From Bernardetiaceae bacterium (GTDB lineage: Bacteria; Bacteroidota; Bacteroidia; Cytophagales; Thermoflexibacteraceae), in NCBI GenBank assembly GCA_025056255.1, contig JANWVT010000002.1:62001-126000 (forward strand): a stretch of DNA of 64,000 nt, given 5' to 3'. The position numbers and the translations under genes were made by a program. Of this stretch, positions 1-8,587 are shown in pieces. Position 1 is the first letter of the stretch; each line of letters begins with the position of its first letter. Under the pieces are notes generated by a model. That model searched no databases, was not told the origin of the DNA, and saw nothing but the letters and a program-made list of their open reading frames with translations.

Positions 1-346
1 GCATTTTAAAAATCAGAAAGTCGGCATTAGGTACAGCGTTATTCCCTTGACGTGTCATTTTCACATTTAAAAAAATCATATCACCTATCGAGGAAGTATG
101 CGCCACATACGTTTTTCGCTCCACTGCGCCTTCTATTTTGTGTGTGTGCTCCACGATTTGATACGTATACTCATTAAGCTTGGAAATTTCATAAAAGTCT
201 TTCCCATTTACATCTACTTTCCATCTGCCCAATAATTCGTCTCTTACCGGCTGATTGGGCGCATCTACCGGAACAGGAGATTGATAGGGGCATGCTGTGC
301 ACAAAAACAAAAGAGCAACTAAACTCAATAAACCGAACTTTTTCAT
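1..346 (-). CDS. Putative lipoprotein, 3' end outside window (partial)
   Basis: The reading frame opens with ATG at 346 and stays open to the left edge, giving about 115 residues without a stop. The N-terminus is a classic exported-lipoprotein signal: Lys-Lys, a hydrophobic stretch, then a lipobox-like CTAC with the candidate lipidated Cys at residue 19. The mature part begins with a Pro-rich linker and then a segment with GRWKVDVNG, of the kind seen in small lipocalin-like Bacteroidota lipoproteins that start with a LxGxW motif. That family placement is only a suggestion. The gene is divergent from the PAS gene at 782. No TAnnTTTG box was found directly upstream. It was too short and partial for functional assignment. 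Confidence 0.6.
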   Translation of the reverse strand, partial: MKKFGLLSLVALLFLCTACPYQSPVPVDAPNQPVRDELLGRWKVDVNGKDFYEISKLNEYTYQIVEHTHKIEGAVERKTYVAHTSSIGDMIFLNVKMTRQGNNAVPNADFLIFKM

Positions 347-781
347 AACCTTGTTAGTAGAATGATGGAACAATACACATCTTAAATCAAAAACTTTGCA
401 AAAAAGAATTAAGAACGATATTTTTCCAAGTGAAAAGTTCCGTTAGAGATGATGTAAATATTCCTCAAAAAGACTTATACCACTGATTATCAGCAGCCTA
501 AACAAATATTTAACTTACCAAAATTAACTAACTTTTGCAATAGTGAGCCAATAAAATCGATGAAAGTAGGCTCATGCCGGTGCTAAAAACCCGATTAGTA
601 ATGCTTATTGGAAAAGTTGGTGGAATGCCGTGCTTCAGTATTTTCGCCATACAGACTGTTTCCTTGCAATATAACTGCTCGTTCGCCTAAAAATTTTCTT
701 GTTGAGTGCAAAGAATATGCTCAGGTTAAATTAAATTAGGTTGGCAATAATTAAACGCAGTGTTTTTAATCAATCAGCAAC
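347..781. other. Intergenic region between divergent genes
   Basis: About 435 bases with no convincing reading frame on either strand. It is AT-rich and should hold the promoters for the divergent lipoprotein and PAS genes. The only promoter-like string is TAACTTTTG near 528-536 on the plus strand, which has one base more than the TAnnTTTG consensus. It lies about 240 bases before the PAS start, so an RNA leader or an unrelated match are both possible. Confidence 0.4.
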
Positions 782-1375
782 ATGGAATTTCTGGCAAACT
801 CATCTACCTTTTACCATATCATCACCGATTTGGAAGGGCGCTATGCCTATGCGAACAATTACTTCTTAGAGAAGTTTGGCTTTGTAGAAGAGGAAATTAT
901 GGGTACCAATTTTAGCAACTCTGTGCACCCCGACGATGTGGAACGCTGCAACCAAGTAGCTTATGAAATTATTACCCATCCTGAAAAAATTATTCCCATA
1001 GACATACGGAAACCCAACAAGCAAGGAGGCTTTTTTTGGACGGCGTGGGAGTTTTCTATGGCAAAAGATGGTAGCGGCAATCCAGTCGGCATTCGCTGCA
1101 TTGGATTTGACATCACCGCCGCACAAAAAGCACGTAAAGACCTTGAAGCCTATACTGAGCGGATCAAAAAACTCATGACGATTGAGGAACAAAAAAAAGC
1201 CAATGTTAAAAACGTATTGGCAACTTTACCCGAAGAAATCAAGGACTCCCTCATTGGCATTTTCGGGCTGATTCAAGTATTTAATTTCGAGGATTATCAG
1301 GATGATTTCAACAAAATCGTCATAGAGCGCTTGGCAGAGTATAGCGAGGTGCTCGACAAACTTATTTTCGAATAA
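782..1375 (+). CDS. PAS-domain protein with degenerate histidine-kinase dimerisation helix
   Basis: 197 aa, no signal peptide or membrane segment, so cytoplasmic. Residues about 3-115 form a PAS fold: YHIITDLEGRYAYANNYF at the start, the HPDD segment, and a C-terminal GFDITAAQKAR typical of PAS/PAC. A charged helix (about 115-150) follows, then KNVLATLPEEIKDSLIGIFG. This resembles the DHp helix of Bacteroidota PAS kinases, where HxLRxPLxxIxGL is normal, but the phosphoacceptor His is absent and no ATPase domain follows. I infer a signalling or scaffold protein that has lost kinase activity or never had it. No ligand-binding Cys or His can be singled out. It is a lone gene, followed 83 bases later by the DUF177 gene, which has its own promoter. 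Confidence 0.7.
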   Translation: MEFLANSSTFYHIITDLEGRYAYANNYFLEKFGFVEEEIMGTNFSNSVHPDDVERCNQVAYEIITHPEKIIPIDIRKPNKQGGFFWTAWEFSMAKDGSGNPVGIRCIGFDITAAQKARKDLEAYTERIKKLMTIEEQKKANVKNVLATLPEEIKDSLIGIFGLIQVFNFEDYQDDFNKIVIERLAEYSEVLDKLIFE

Positions 1376-1405
1376 GTTAAATAGCCAAAACTTACGAACA
1401 ATTAC

Positions 1406-1436
1406 TTGCAAATAAAAGCCTACACCTTTAACTTTG
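1406..1436 (+). promoter_or_regulatory. Bacteroidota-type promoter for DUF177-rpmF
   Basis: TTG at 1406-1408 (-33) and a perfect -7 box TAACTTTG at 1429-1436, 20 bases apart, match the Bacteroidota vegetative promoter (TTTG, about 19-20 bases, TAnnTTTG). Transcription should start near 1440, giving a leader of about 19 nt before the TTG start at 1459. Confidence 0.7.
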
Positions 1437-1458
1437 CGCACTCAAAAGCTATCGGCTG

Positions 1459-2022
1459 TTGAAAGCGTTCAAGCCATACGATATTGATATTCTCGCCCTC
1501 AAAGAAAAGACGCATCGCTATGAATATGTAATAGACGAAACGTTCTTTGCCCTTTTTGAAGGCAGATTGGTAGAGCGCGGTACGTGCAAGGTGGTGTTGC
1601 ATGTGGAAAAGTCGTTAAACGTTCTGACCTTCCATTTCAACATATCTGGCACATTAGAACTGACTTGCGACCGCAGCCTTGAACCTTTTACCGACCCGAT
1701 AGCTTTACAAGAGCGCATCTTCTACAAATTTGGCGAAGAAGCAAAAGAATTGACCGAAGATGTGATGATTATTCCACATGGTACCACCACCATCAATGTG
1801 GCACATCACATATATGACTTCATATCGCTTGCCATTCCTATGAAAAAATTGCATCCGCGCTTTAGGAACGAGGAAGCACTTCTGGCAGACGATAACCAAG
1901 AAACGCTGCTGATTTACTCTTCACCTTTTAGCGAAGAAGAAAACCAGCAATCAACAGCAGACGACACGGTAGAAGAGCAGTGGAAATGGATATTAAGAGA
2001 AAAATTTAAAAATTCGGAATAA
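1459..2022 (+). CDS. DUF177 (YceD) family protein
   Basis: 187 aa beginning with TTG at 1459; the promoter 23 bases upstream supports this unusual start. The region VVLHVEKSLNVLTFHFNISGTLELTCDRSLEPFTDPI is the DUF177/YceD core, with CDRSLEPF close to the conserved CQRCL-type segment, although only one Cys remains. The C-terminus is acidic, also typical. YceD proteins are encoded next to rpmF across bacteria and are linked to rRNA processing or ribosome assembly. The gene lies 28 bases before rpmF, as in most genomes, so the two are probably cotranscribed. No membrane segment is visible, which fits a cytoplasmic protein. Confidence 0.85.
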   Translation: MKAFKPYDIDILALKEKTHRYEYVIDETFFALFEGRLVERGTCKVVLHVEKSLNVLTFHFNISGTLELTCDRSLEPFTDPIALQERIFYKFGEEAKELTEDVMIIPHGTTTINVAHHIYDFISLAIPMKKLHPRFRNEEALLADDNQETLLIYSSPFSEEENQQSTADDTVEEQWKWILREKFKNSE

Positions 2023-2050
2023 ATTTTTGAACGACTAATCATCAGCAGTT

Positions 2051-2260
2051 ATGGCACATCCCAAGCGGAAAATATCCCGGACACGTCGCGACAAGAGAAG
2101 AACACATGATAAGCTCACTCCGAAGCAAACAACCATCTGCCAAACAACTGGAGTAGAGCATTTGCCTCATCGTGCCTACTTCTTTGAGGGAAATATGTAC
2201 TACAACGGCAAGTTAGTAGCCGTAAAGCAAACCGCTGACACTTCCGACGCACAAGAATGA
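2051..2260 (+). CDS. rpmF: 50S ribosomal protein L32
   Basis: 69 aa. The N-terminus MAHPKRKISRTRRDKRRTH is the diagnostic basic tail of bL32, which reaches into the large subunit near the peptidyl-transferase centre. The C-terminal part has the LPHRAYF core. Only one Cys (TICQTTG) remains from the zinc-ribbon positions, so this is the zinc-free C-minus form, which is usual in Bacteroidota. It is the second gene of the DUF177-rpmF unit and is followed by a strong terminator at 2292-2322, which separates it from fabH. Confidence 0.96.
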   Translation: MAHPKRKISRTRRDKRRTHDKLTPKQTTICQTTGVEHLPHRAYFFEGNMYYNGKLVAVKQTADTSDAQE

Positions 2261-2291
2261 TGCAAGCGGTTTTCTATCAGACATTGTTAGC

Positions 2292-2322
2292 AAAGGAGAA
2301 GTGATAGCGCTTCTCCTTTTTT
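2292..2322 (+). terminator. Rho-independent terminator after rpmF
   Basis: A perfect 10-bp stem (2292-2301 with 2310-2319, AAAGGAGAAG/CTTCTCCTTT) with an 8-nt loop runs directly into a T tract. It ends the DUF177-rpmF transcript. Confidence 0.85.
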
Positions 2323-2350
2323 ATCTTGCTCAACTTTTTTACTGAATCGT

Positions 2351-3343
2351 ATGGCAACAATTCGTGCAAGTATTACCGGTGTAGGGGGCTACGTTCCCGA
2401 GCATATCCTGACCAACAAAGACTTAGAACGGATGGTAGATACCAATGATGAATGGATTGTAACCCGCACTGGTATTCGAGAAAGACATATTTTAGAAAAA
2501 GGGAAGGGGTCATCGCACATGGCTTTGCAAGCCATCGAGCGGCTGATGGCTATGCGCCCTACTAACCCCTTAGAAATTGACGCAATCATTTGCTGTACTA
2601 CCACCCCCGACTACATCTTCCCCGCCACCGCTAACCTGATTGGAGCAGCTATTGGTGCCACTAACGCCTTTGGCTTCGACCTGCAAGCAGCTTGCTCTGG
2701 GTTTCTTTATGGACTTACCGTTGGAGCGCAAATGATAGAGTCGGGCAGATACAAGAAAATATTGCTGGTGGGAGCTGATAAAATGTCCTCTATCATTAAC
2801 TACGAAGACCGCACAACTTGTATCATCTTTGGCGACGGAGCCGGTGCAGTATTTCTTGAACCAGACACCTCTGGCAACGGGTTTATAGATGCCTACCTGC
2901 GCTCCGACGGCAATGGTGCCGAATATTTGCACATGAAAGGAGGGGGCAGCGTCCGTCCAGCATCCATAGAAACGGTGACCAACAAAGAACATTACGTTTA
3001 TCAGGAAGGAGCCATTGTGTTTAAGTTTGCGGTTACCAAAATGGCAGAGGCAGTGGAAACTATTATGCGCAACAATCATTTACGCGCTGAAGACATCGCA
3101 TTTTTAGTACCGCATCAAGCCAACAAACGCATTATTGATGCTACAGCTGAGCGAGCAGGATTACCTCCCGAAAAAGTAATGCTCAATATCGACCGCTACG
3201 GCAACACCACCAATGCTACTTTGCCGCTTTGCCTATGGGATTACCGCCACCAACTTAAAAAAGGAGACAACCTGATTTTTGCAGCCTTTGGTGGTGGCTT
3301 TACTTGGGGAGCTGTTTATTTAAAGTGGGCAATAGAAGTATAA
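2351..3343 (+). CDS. fabH: 3-oxoacyl-ACP synthase III (KAS III)
   Basis: 330 aa, the usual length. It condenses acetyl-CoA (or a branched primer) with malonyl-ACP to start each fatty-acid chain in the cytoplasm. The catalytic triad is visible: Cys115 in AACSGF, His255 in PHQANKR and Asn285 in YGNTTNA. The N-terminal DTNDEWIVTRTGIRER and the C-terminal FGGGFTWGA are FabH signatures. The gene sits between rpmF and accB/accC, forming a fatty-acid-initiation block, but plsX, which often lies between rpmF and fabH in other bacteria, is missing. The terminator before it implies its own promoter. TATCTTGC at about 2322 is a weak candidate -7. The gap to accB is 79 bases. Confidence 0.97.
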   Translation: MATIRASITGVGGYVPEHILTNKDLERMVDTNDEWIVTRTGIRERHILEKGKGSSHMALQAIERLMAMRPTNPLEIDAIICCTTTPDYIFPATANLIGAAIGATNAFGFDLQAACSGFLYGLTVGAQMIESGRYKKILLVGADKMSSIINYEDRTTCIIFGDGAGAVFLEPDTSGNGFIDAYLRSDGNGAEYLHMKGGGSVRPASIETVTNKEHYVYQEGAIVFKFAVTKMAEAVETIMRNNHLRAEDIAFLVPHQANKRIIDATAERAGLPPEKVMLNIDRYGNTTNATLPLCLWDYRHQLKKGDNLIFAAFGGGFTWGAVYLKWAIEV

Positions 3344-3422
3344 AACACTGAAAACTTTTCACTTTCCACTTTTAACACCTAACTTAGCCTCCCAATTAGG
3401 ATAATGTTAGCCTTTTGATGAT

Positions 3423-3923
3423 ATGAACCCAAAAGAAATTCAAGAACTTATCAGTTTTATAGCTGGCTCAGGATTAGACGAGGTCAATATCGAGACAGCC
3501 GATTTTAAACTACGGGTCAAGCGCCACTCCGAACCCAAAACCTTGCCGGTTCCTACGCCTATTGTAGCCAATCCTCAGCCTGTTATTGCAGCCCCAGTTA
3601 TTACTACCCCGCAGCCTACGGCAGTAGAAACCAAACCAGTTGAAACAAAAGAAGCGCAAAAAAGTACAGAACCTGCTAAAAAATTAGTAGCTATTAAGTC
3701 GCCAATGATTGGTACTTTTTATCGCGCCTCCAAACCCGAAAATCCGCCTTATGTAAATGTGGGCGATGAAGTGCGCAAAGGACAAGTGGTCTGTATTATA
3801 GAAGCAATGAAGCTATTCAACGAAATTGAATCGGAAGTAGAAGGACGCATCGTTAAAGTGTTAGTAGATAATGCCAGTCCAGTAGAATACGACCAAGAAC
3901 TGTTTTTGGTTGAGCCGTTCTAA
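3423..3923 (+). CDS. accB: Biotin carboxyl carrier protein of acetyl-CoA carboxylase
   Basis: 166 aa. It carries the biotin that AccC carboxylates and that delivers CO2 to acetyl-CoA, the committed step to malonyl-CoA. The N-terminal 35 residues (IQELISFIAGSGLDEVNIE) form the domain that docks with biotin carboxylase. They are followed by a flexible Pro/Ala/Thr/Val-rich linker (about 40-90) and a C-terminal biotinyl domain. The modified lysine is Lys130 in EAMKLFNEIESE. The gene is followed 48 bases later by accC, so the two form the usual accBC unit. The carboxyltransferase genes accA and accD are not in this window. Confidence 0.97.
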   Translation: MNPKEIQELISFIAGSGLDEVNIETADFKLRVKRHSEPKTLPVPTPIVANPQPVIAAPVITTPQPTAVETKPVETKEAQKSTEPAKKLVAIKSPMIGTFYRASKPENPPYVNVGDEVRKGQVVCIIEAMKLFNEIESEVEGRIVKVLVDNASPVEYDQELFLVEPF

Positions 3924-3971
3924 TTCTCAGCCGTTGCAACACAGCCTATTTGAAATAAACCTGCCACTTGC

Positions 3972-5315
3972 ATGTTTAAGAAAATACTAATAGCAAACCG
4001 CGGCGAAATTGCGCTGCGCGTGATTCGCACATGCCGCGAAATGGGTATTAAAACCGTAGCGGTTTACTCCACCGCCGACCGAGAAAGCCTACATGTAAAG
4101 TTTGCTGACGAGGCAGTTTGTATTGGTCCTCCTCCTAGTAAAGAGTCCTACCTGAATATCCCTCGTATTATTGCAGCAGCCGAAATCACTAACGCCGACG
4201 CTATTCATCCGGGTTATGGCTTTCTGTCAGAAAACGCCGAGTTTTCTGCTATTTGTGCAGAAACTAATATCAAGTTTATTGGTCCTACGCCTGAAATGAT
4301 TCAAGCAATGGGCGACAAAGCCACAGCCAAGGCTACCATGAAAGCAGCCGGCGTGCCGGTTATCCCCGGTTCGGATGGCGTGGTAGAAAGCCTCACCCAA
4401 GCCAAACGATTGGCAGCTGAATTTGGCTATCCAGTAATTATTAAAGCTACTGCTGGCGGCGGCGGTAAAGGTATGCGCGTTATACACAATGAAGCCGCTT
4501 TCGACAAAGCATGGCACGATGCTAAAATGGAAGCAGCAGCTGCCTTCGGCAACGATGGGCTGTATTTGGAAAAATTTGTAGAAGAACCGCGCCACATTGA
4601 AATTCAGGTAGTGGGCGACCAAACAGGACGCGTGTGCCATCTCTCCGAACGCGACTGCTCCATCCAACGCCGCCATCAGAAATTGGTAGAAGAAACGCCT
4701 TCACCATTTATCACACAAGAGTTGCGCGACCGCATGGGGCAAGCCGCTATCCGCGGAGCAGAGTATATCAAGTACGAAGGTGCCGGAACAATCGAGTTTT
4801 TAGTGGATAAACACGGCAACTTCTATTTTATGGAAATGAATACGCGTATTCAAGTAGAACACCCCATTACCGAAGAAGTAACCGATTTTGACTTGATTAA
4901 AGAGCAAATTAAGGTGGCAATGGGTGAACGCATCTCAGGACGCAACTATTATCCGCAACTGCATGCAATGGAATGCCGCATCAATGCCGAAGACCCCGCA
5001 CGCGACTTTCGCCCTTCACCCGGCAAAATTACCAACCTGCACATTCCCGGAGGGCGCGGCGTACGCGTAGACACACACGTATATGCAGGCTACGTCATCC
5101 CCCCTAACTACGACTCCATGATTGCCAAGCTAATTGTTTCAGGACAAACGCGAGACGAAGTAATTGTACGCATGAAGCGCGCCTTGCAAGAATTTGTGAT
5201 TGAAGGTGTAAAAACAACTATTCCGTTCCACATCAAACTGATGGATGACCCACAATTCCGTGCAGGCAATTTTACCACTAAGTTTTTAGAGAATTTCGAC
5301 CTCAGCAACTTATAA
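3972..5315 (+). CDS. accC: Biotin carboxylase subunit of acetyl-CoA carboxylase
   Basis: 447 aa, the family's usual length. It uses ATP and bicarbonate to carboxylate AccB biotin. The order is an N-terminal Rossmann-like domain ([19 protein letters not shown]), a central ATP-grasp with the glycine-rich lid [13 protein letters not shown] (about residues 157-169), the catalytic segment [21 protein letters not shown] (about 286-306), and a C-terminal biotin-carboxylase domain with [10 protein letters not shown]. All key acidic and basic residues are present. It is the last gene of the fabH-accB-accC block and is closed by the hairpin terminator at 5353-5384. Confidence 0.97.
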   Translation: MFKKILIANRGEIALRVIRTCREMGIKTVAVYSTADRESLHVKFADEAVCIGPPPSKESYLNIPRIIAAAEITNADAIHPGYGFLSENAEFSAICAETNIKFIGPTPEMIQAMGDKATAKATMKAAGVPVIPGSDGVVESLTQAKRLAAEFGYPVIIKATAGGGGKGMRVIHNEAAFDKAWHDAKMEAAAAFGNDGLYLEKFVEEPRHIEIQVVGDQTGRVCHLSERDCSIQRRHQKLVEETPSPFITQELRDRMGQAAIRGAEYIKYEGAGTIEFLVDKHGNFYFMEMNTRIQVEHPITEEVTDFDLIKEQIKVAMGERISGRNYYPQLHAMECRINAEDPARDFRPSPGKITNLHIPGGRGVRVDTHVYAGYVIPPNYDSMIAKLIVSGQTRDEVIVRMKRALQEFVIEGVKTTIPFHIKLMDDPQFRAGNFTTKFLENFDLSNL

Positions 5316-5352
5316 GTAGCTAAGCATATTCTTTTTTACTTTGTTATATAAG

Positions 5353-5384
5353 CCCGACAGCCCATAAAACCGTCGGGTTTTTTT
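5353..5384 (+). terminator. Rho-independent terminator after accC
   Basis: Stem CCCGAC (5353-5358) with GTCGGG (5372-5377), followed by T7. It belongs to a family of CCCGAC/GTCGGG hairpins found after several genes in this window. Confidence 0.8.
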
Positions 5385-5645
5385 GTGGGCAAATACTATT
5401 CTGCTGCTGTTGCCCAGTAGAGTAGCAAAGATTGTTTTCTTTGGAAAAGAAAAAACCAAACCATACCCCTTGCCTACTTTGGGTAGTGTTCCAATTGTAA
5501 GGAAGTGCGCCTATCAGTTTTGTATTGTTTTGTGCTATTTGTCTTAGCAACAAAGCCGACAAGTCTTCCAACTACACGGGGGTTGTACTCATACACAAGA
5601 AATCCATGCACAACTTCGGCACATAAGTAGATTGCCGCAGCAAGT

Positions 5646-5676
5646 AGACTATGAAGGTTTAAAACCTTCATAGTCT
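5646..5676. repeat. 31-base perfect palindrome with one-base centre
   Basis: The left arm 5646-5660 (AGACTATGAAGGTTT) is the exact reverse complement of 5662-5676, with a single A between them. There is no T tract on either side. It is more regular than a terminator needs and looks like a dispersed palindromic repeat unit or a bidirectional hairpin between convergent genes. Confidence 0.75.
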
Positions 5677-5756
5677 GAGAGGAGCGCCACATGTAACCAG
5701 CAATGCATGCTTTGTACAGGCATGAATAATGAAATGTTCCCAACATGCAAATTACA

Positions 5757-7001
5757 TCATTGGCGATATTTGGCAAACAATATAGTAGCAATGTGTCCGC
5801 CAAAGCCAAACGTATTGCTCATGGCAAAGTTGACCTCCTTAGCTACAGCTTTGTTTAGCGGAAAATGGAACAAGTCTTTATACTCTGGTTCTAACTCTGT
5901 TGTGTTGATAGTTGGGGGAATAAGGTTATGCATGACACTTAAAACAGAAGCTATAGCCTCCACTGCACCGGCAGCGCCTAACAAATGTCCTGTCATGGAC
6001 TTAGTGGCGCTAATACTTAGTTGGGGATTTGCTCCAAAAAGCCGTAGTATGGCTTTTAATTCGCTTACGTCGCCCAGTGGCGTAGAAGTAGCATGAGCAT
6101 TCAGGTAATCTAACTGTTGAGGAGCTATACCTGCTTCTTCAAGCGCCATTTTCATTCCTAAATAAGCACCTTCCCCCTCCGGATGTGAACCTGTTAGATG
6201 ATAAGCGTCTGCGGCTGCTCCACCCCCTACCACCTCTGCCAAGATAGGCGCATTTCGCCTTTTAGCATGTTCAAGTTCTTCTAATACCAACGCTCCTGCT
6301 CCCTCACCCATCACAAAACCATCGCGGTTAACATCAAACGGCTTAGAGGCAGTTTGCGGATGTTCGTTATTAGTAGAAAGTGCTTTGGCAGCATTAAATC
6401 CACCAACGGCACTCTCCGTAATAGGTGCTTCTGAACCTCCGGTAATAACCATGTCTGCTTTATTCCACTTGATATAGTTAAACGCTTCGATAATAGCACT
6501 TGTGGAAGTGGCACAGGCAGAAACCGTAGTAAAGTTCACACCGCGCAAACCATATTTAATAGAAATGATACCAGCAGCAATATCCACAATCATTTTGGGG
6601 ATAAAGAACGGGCTAAATCTTGGCGTGCCGTCTCCTTTGACAAACTCCGAAACTTGCTCTTGAAAAGTGTGAATACCGCCATTACCCGACCCCCAAATAA
6701 CACCAACGCGGTTGCGGTCAACGGATGCAAAATCTATTTGTGCATGCCTGATGGCTTCATCTACAGCAATTAATGCATATTGTGTAAACAAGTCATAACG
6801 CTTTGCCTCAGCCTTATCAATAAAAGCAAGTGGGTCAAAGTCTTTCAGTTCGCAGGCAAAACGCGTTTTAAATTTACTTGCATCAAACTTAGTGATAGGA
6901 GCAGCACCGCTTTTACCCTCTGTCAGTCCTTTCCAAAAATTAGCTACTCCATTGCCTATGGGAGTCAATGCACCCATACCTGTTACAACTACTCTTCTCA
7001 T
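5757..7001 (-). CDS. fabF: 3-oxoacyl-ACP synthase II (KAS II)
   Basis: 414 aa. It elongates acyl-ACP with malonyl-ACP. The thiolase-fold triad is complete: Cys163 in SACATSTSA, a His in NAHATSTPLGD and a second His in SMTGHLLGAAGA. The N-terminal MRRVVVTGMGALTPIG and C-terminal NTFGFGGHIATILF are standard. FabF usually follows acpP in a fatty-acid operon. Here the gene stands alone on the minus strand, convergent with fabH-accBC, and acpP is not in the window. No TAnnTTTG promoter was found in the bases upstream of 7001, so it may use a divergent or longer leader. Confidence 0.96.
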   Translation of the reverse strand: MRRVVVTGMGALTPIGNGVANFWKGLTEGKSGAAPITKFDASKFKTRFACELKDFDPLAFIDKAEAKRYDLFTQYALIAVDEAIRHAQIDFASVDRNRVGVIWGSGNGGIHTFQEQVSEFVKGDGTPRFSPFFIPKMIVDIAAGIISIKYGLRGVNFTTVSACATSTSAIIEAFNYIKWNKADMVITGGSEAPITESAVGGFNAAKALSTNNEHPQTASKPFDVNRDGFVMGEGAGALVLEELEHAKRRNAPILAEVVGGGAAADAYHLTGSHPEGEGAYLGMKMALEEAGIAPQQLDYLNAHATSTPLGDVSELKAILRLFGANPQLSISATKSMTGHLLGAAGAVEAIASVLSVMHNLIPPTINTTELEPEYKDLFHFPLNKAVAKEVNFAMSNTFGFGGHIATILFAKYRQ

Positions 7002-7413
7002 GAATACAACTTAGTGCGTAACTAAAAACGCTGCAATTTGCATCAAAGCACTGTATTTGCCAAAAAAGCCTTGTAACAACTGGGCATAGGTGCAGCAGTG
7101 TGCATGTAAGCAGCAAAGCCAATTAACCAAACCAGTTGGCTGAGTTTGTTGCAGTTGCTCGACAATCGCTACACACAGTATTTGCCCAAAAATAAATTGA
7201 AGACACTTCTCGTTGTTTCAAACAAATTGTAGGTTTTAGTAAAAATTACCAACAAGTATCGTTTGCTGCACTCTACTTGCCATTGATTAAAACCGTCTTT
7301 TACAAAAATACACTAGATAAATTGTACAACGCAACAAAGTGTGTAGCAATACGTATTTAAAATTAACATTGTCATTCACAAAATAACAAAAGCCGCAAAA
7401 TTTTTATTCAACT
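7002..7413. other. Divergent intergenic region
   Basis: About 410 AT-rich bases between the divergent fabF and lipoprotein genes. It should hold both promoters, but I found no exact TAnnTTTG box on either strand next to the starts, and no gene. Confidence 0.4.
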
Positions 7414-8037
7414 ATGGAATCTTATAGTAGCACAACAAAACTTAGACTTATTGCTGGCAAAGCATTTGTCCAAATTGTATTCGCCTTTGTCATTGCGTCT
7501 TTCATGGGTTGTAATCCTGATAGCCCCTTACCTACTTGTGATACCTCAAACTCCGAGTTTCAGACTATTTTCCAGAATATGCTCGCCACAGGACACAACG
7601 ACCAAGTATTTATAGATACCGAAGTCCATGAATACACCTTCACGCTCAGCACCACCAAATCGTTGTGTAAAATAGGTTATCGGAGCCATTCTGCACTTGC
7701 CAACACGCCTTACACCATCGCAATTGTAGACAACACTAATAGTACAACCATTTACACGGGGAACCATGTTTTTTCAAGTAGTGCTACCTCATATGTGAGC
7801 CTTAATGCACCAGTCATTTTGCAAGCAGGCAACAGCTATACTGTTAAGCGCATTCAAACTAATTGGGGTGGCAATATAGGCAATACAGTTGGGAGGGTAG
7901 CCCGCAAATCACCTATGAGCTTTCCCTATACTGCTGGAATTATGACTATTACAAATGCAAAATTTTATCAACATACGGTATCAAGCTCGGTGTTAAATAA
8001 TTTTGCTTTGCCTTATGTGGATTTGATTTTTGCTTAA
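7414..8037 (+). CDS. Hypothetical lipoprotein with beta-rich domain
   Basis: 207 aa. An unusually long N-region leads into a hydrophobic stretch (about 18-31) and a lipobox SFMGC with Cys33, so the protein should be exported and lipid-anchored. The mature part is Thr/Ser/Asn-rich with alternating hydrophobic strands (about 60-205), such as EYTFTLSTTKSLCKIGYRS and VILQAGNSYTVKRIQT. This pattern fits a beta-sandwich carbohydrate-binding or DUF4082-like fold. I do not recognise the family. The gene stands alone and is followed by a terminator hairpin at 8158. Confidence 0.55.
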   Translation: MESYSSTTKLRLIAGKAFVQIVFAFVIASFMGCNPDSPLPTCDTSNSEFQTIFQNMLATGHNDQVFIDTEVHEYTFTLSTTKSLCKIGYRSHSALANTPYTIAIVDNTNSTTIYTGNHVFSSSATSYVSLNAPVILQAGNSYTVKRIQTNWGGNIGNTVGRVARKSPMSFPYTAGIMTITNAKFYQHTVSSSVLNNFALPYVDLIFA

Positions 8038-8157
8038 ACAAGCAAAGCCTCAGCCAGATAGCCAGACTAAATCAATAATAGCAAGCGCAACAATACTAAG
8101 CCTTTGCTAACAATCTGCAGATAAAAAATTTGTAGCCCTGTATAAAAATGTTATGAA

Positions 8158-8200
8158 GCGCTCAGGAAGTAAATAGTTTTACTGAGCGCACTTTTTATTT
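8158..8200 (+). terminator. Terminator downstream of the lipoprotein gene
   Basis: GCGCTCAG (8158-8165) pairs with CTGAGCGC (8182-8189), with an inner AGTAAA/TTTACT stem, followed by a T-rich run. It lies 120 bases after the stop at 8037. Confidence 0.75.
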
Positions 8201-8470
8201 TTTTCGTCTAATCCCGAAGTTGTAAAAAATTGTTTTGCAAATCCTATGCATGCAAACAAGCTACCTCTGCCGTGGGTTACGCTTGCAGTCATAATAGAAC
8301 CTCAACTATAGGTTTTTTTCTCTGTACGCTTTACTCTGTTGTATTGATTTTTTGCCCACCAAAAGTGCAGCAGAATTTTTTATGTAAAACGCGCAAATAT
8401 TAATCTACTTGTTTTAAGCCGTATTTATAATGGTATTTTTCCGATGTAAGTATGTGCGTAGGGACACGCG

Positions 8471-8478
8471 TACCTTTG
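8471..8478 (+). promoter_or_regulatory. Orphan TAnnTTTG -7 box
   Basis: TACCTTTG matches the Bacteroidota -7 consensus exactly, but no plus-strand gene follows for more than 5 kb. A transcript starting near 8482 would run into the tandem repeat at 8553. There is no good -33 TTTG about 19 bases upstream. Confidence 0.35.
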
Positions 8479-8552
8479 CTGTCTTCTGTACCGTTATGTG
8501 GGGCTTTGCGCATCACAAATAGTTATGGATGTTTCACAAAAAACAAGTGACA

Positions 8553-8587
8553 TGCAACGGCGCGTGCAACGCGTGTGCAACGGCGCG
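8553..8587 (+). repeat. GC-rich tandem repeat, 12/11/12-base units with GCAACG core
   Basis: Three head-to-tail units, TGCAACGGCGCG, TGCAACGCGTG and TGCAACGGCGCG, stand out as a GC island in AT-rich intergenic DNA. The core GCAACGGC recurs in reverse orientation as a tandem array at 57621-57685. Confidence 0.8.

Larger units (their letters stand above)
5316..5756. other. Convergent intergenic region accC/fabF
   Basis: About 440 bases between the ends of accC (plus) and fabF (minus). It holds the accC terminator (5353-5384) and a 31-base perfect palindrome (5646-5676). I see no other convincing coding frame. Confidence 0.6.

Noticed and set aside
2051-2260. Loss of zinc-ribbon cysteines in L32 as an unusual trait
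   Set aside because: The zinc-free form of L32 is ordinary in Bacteroidota and not worth a separate finding.
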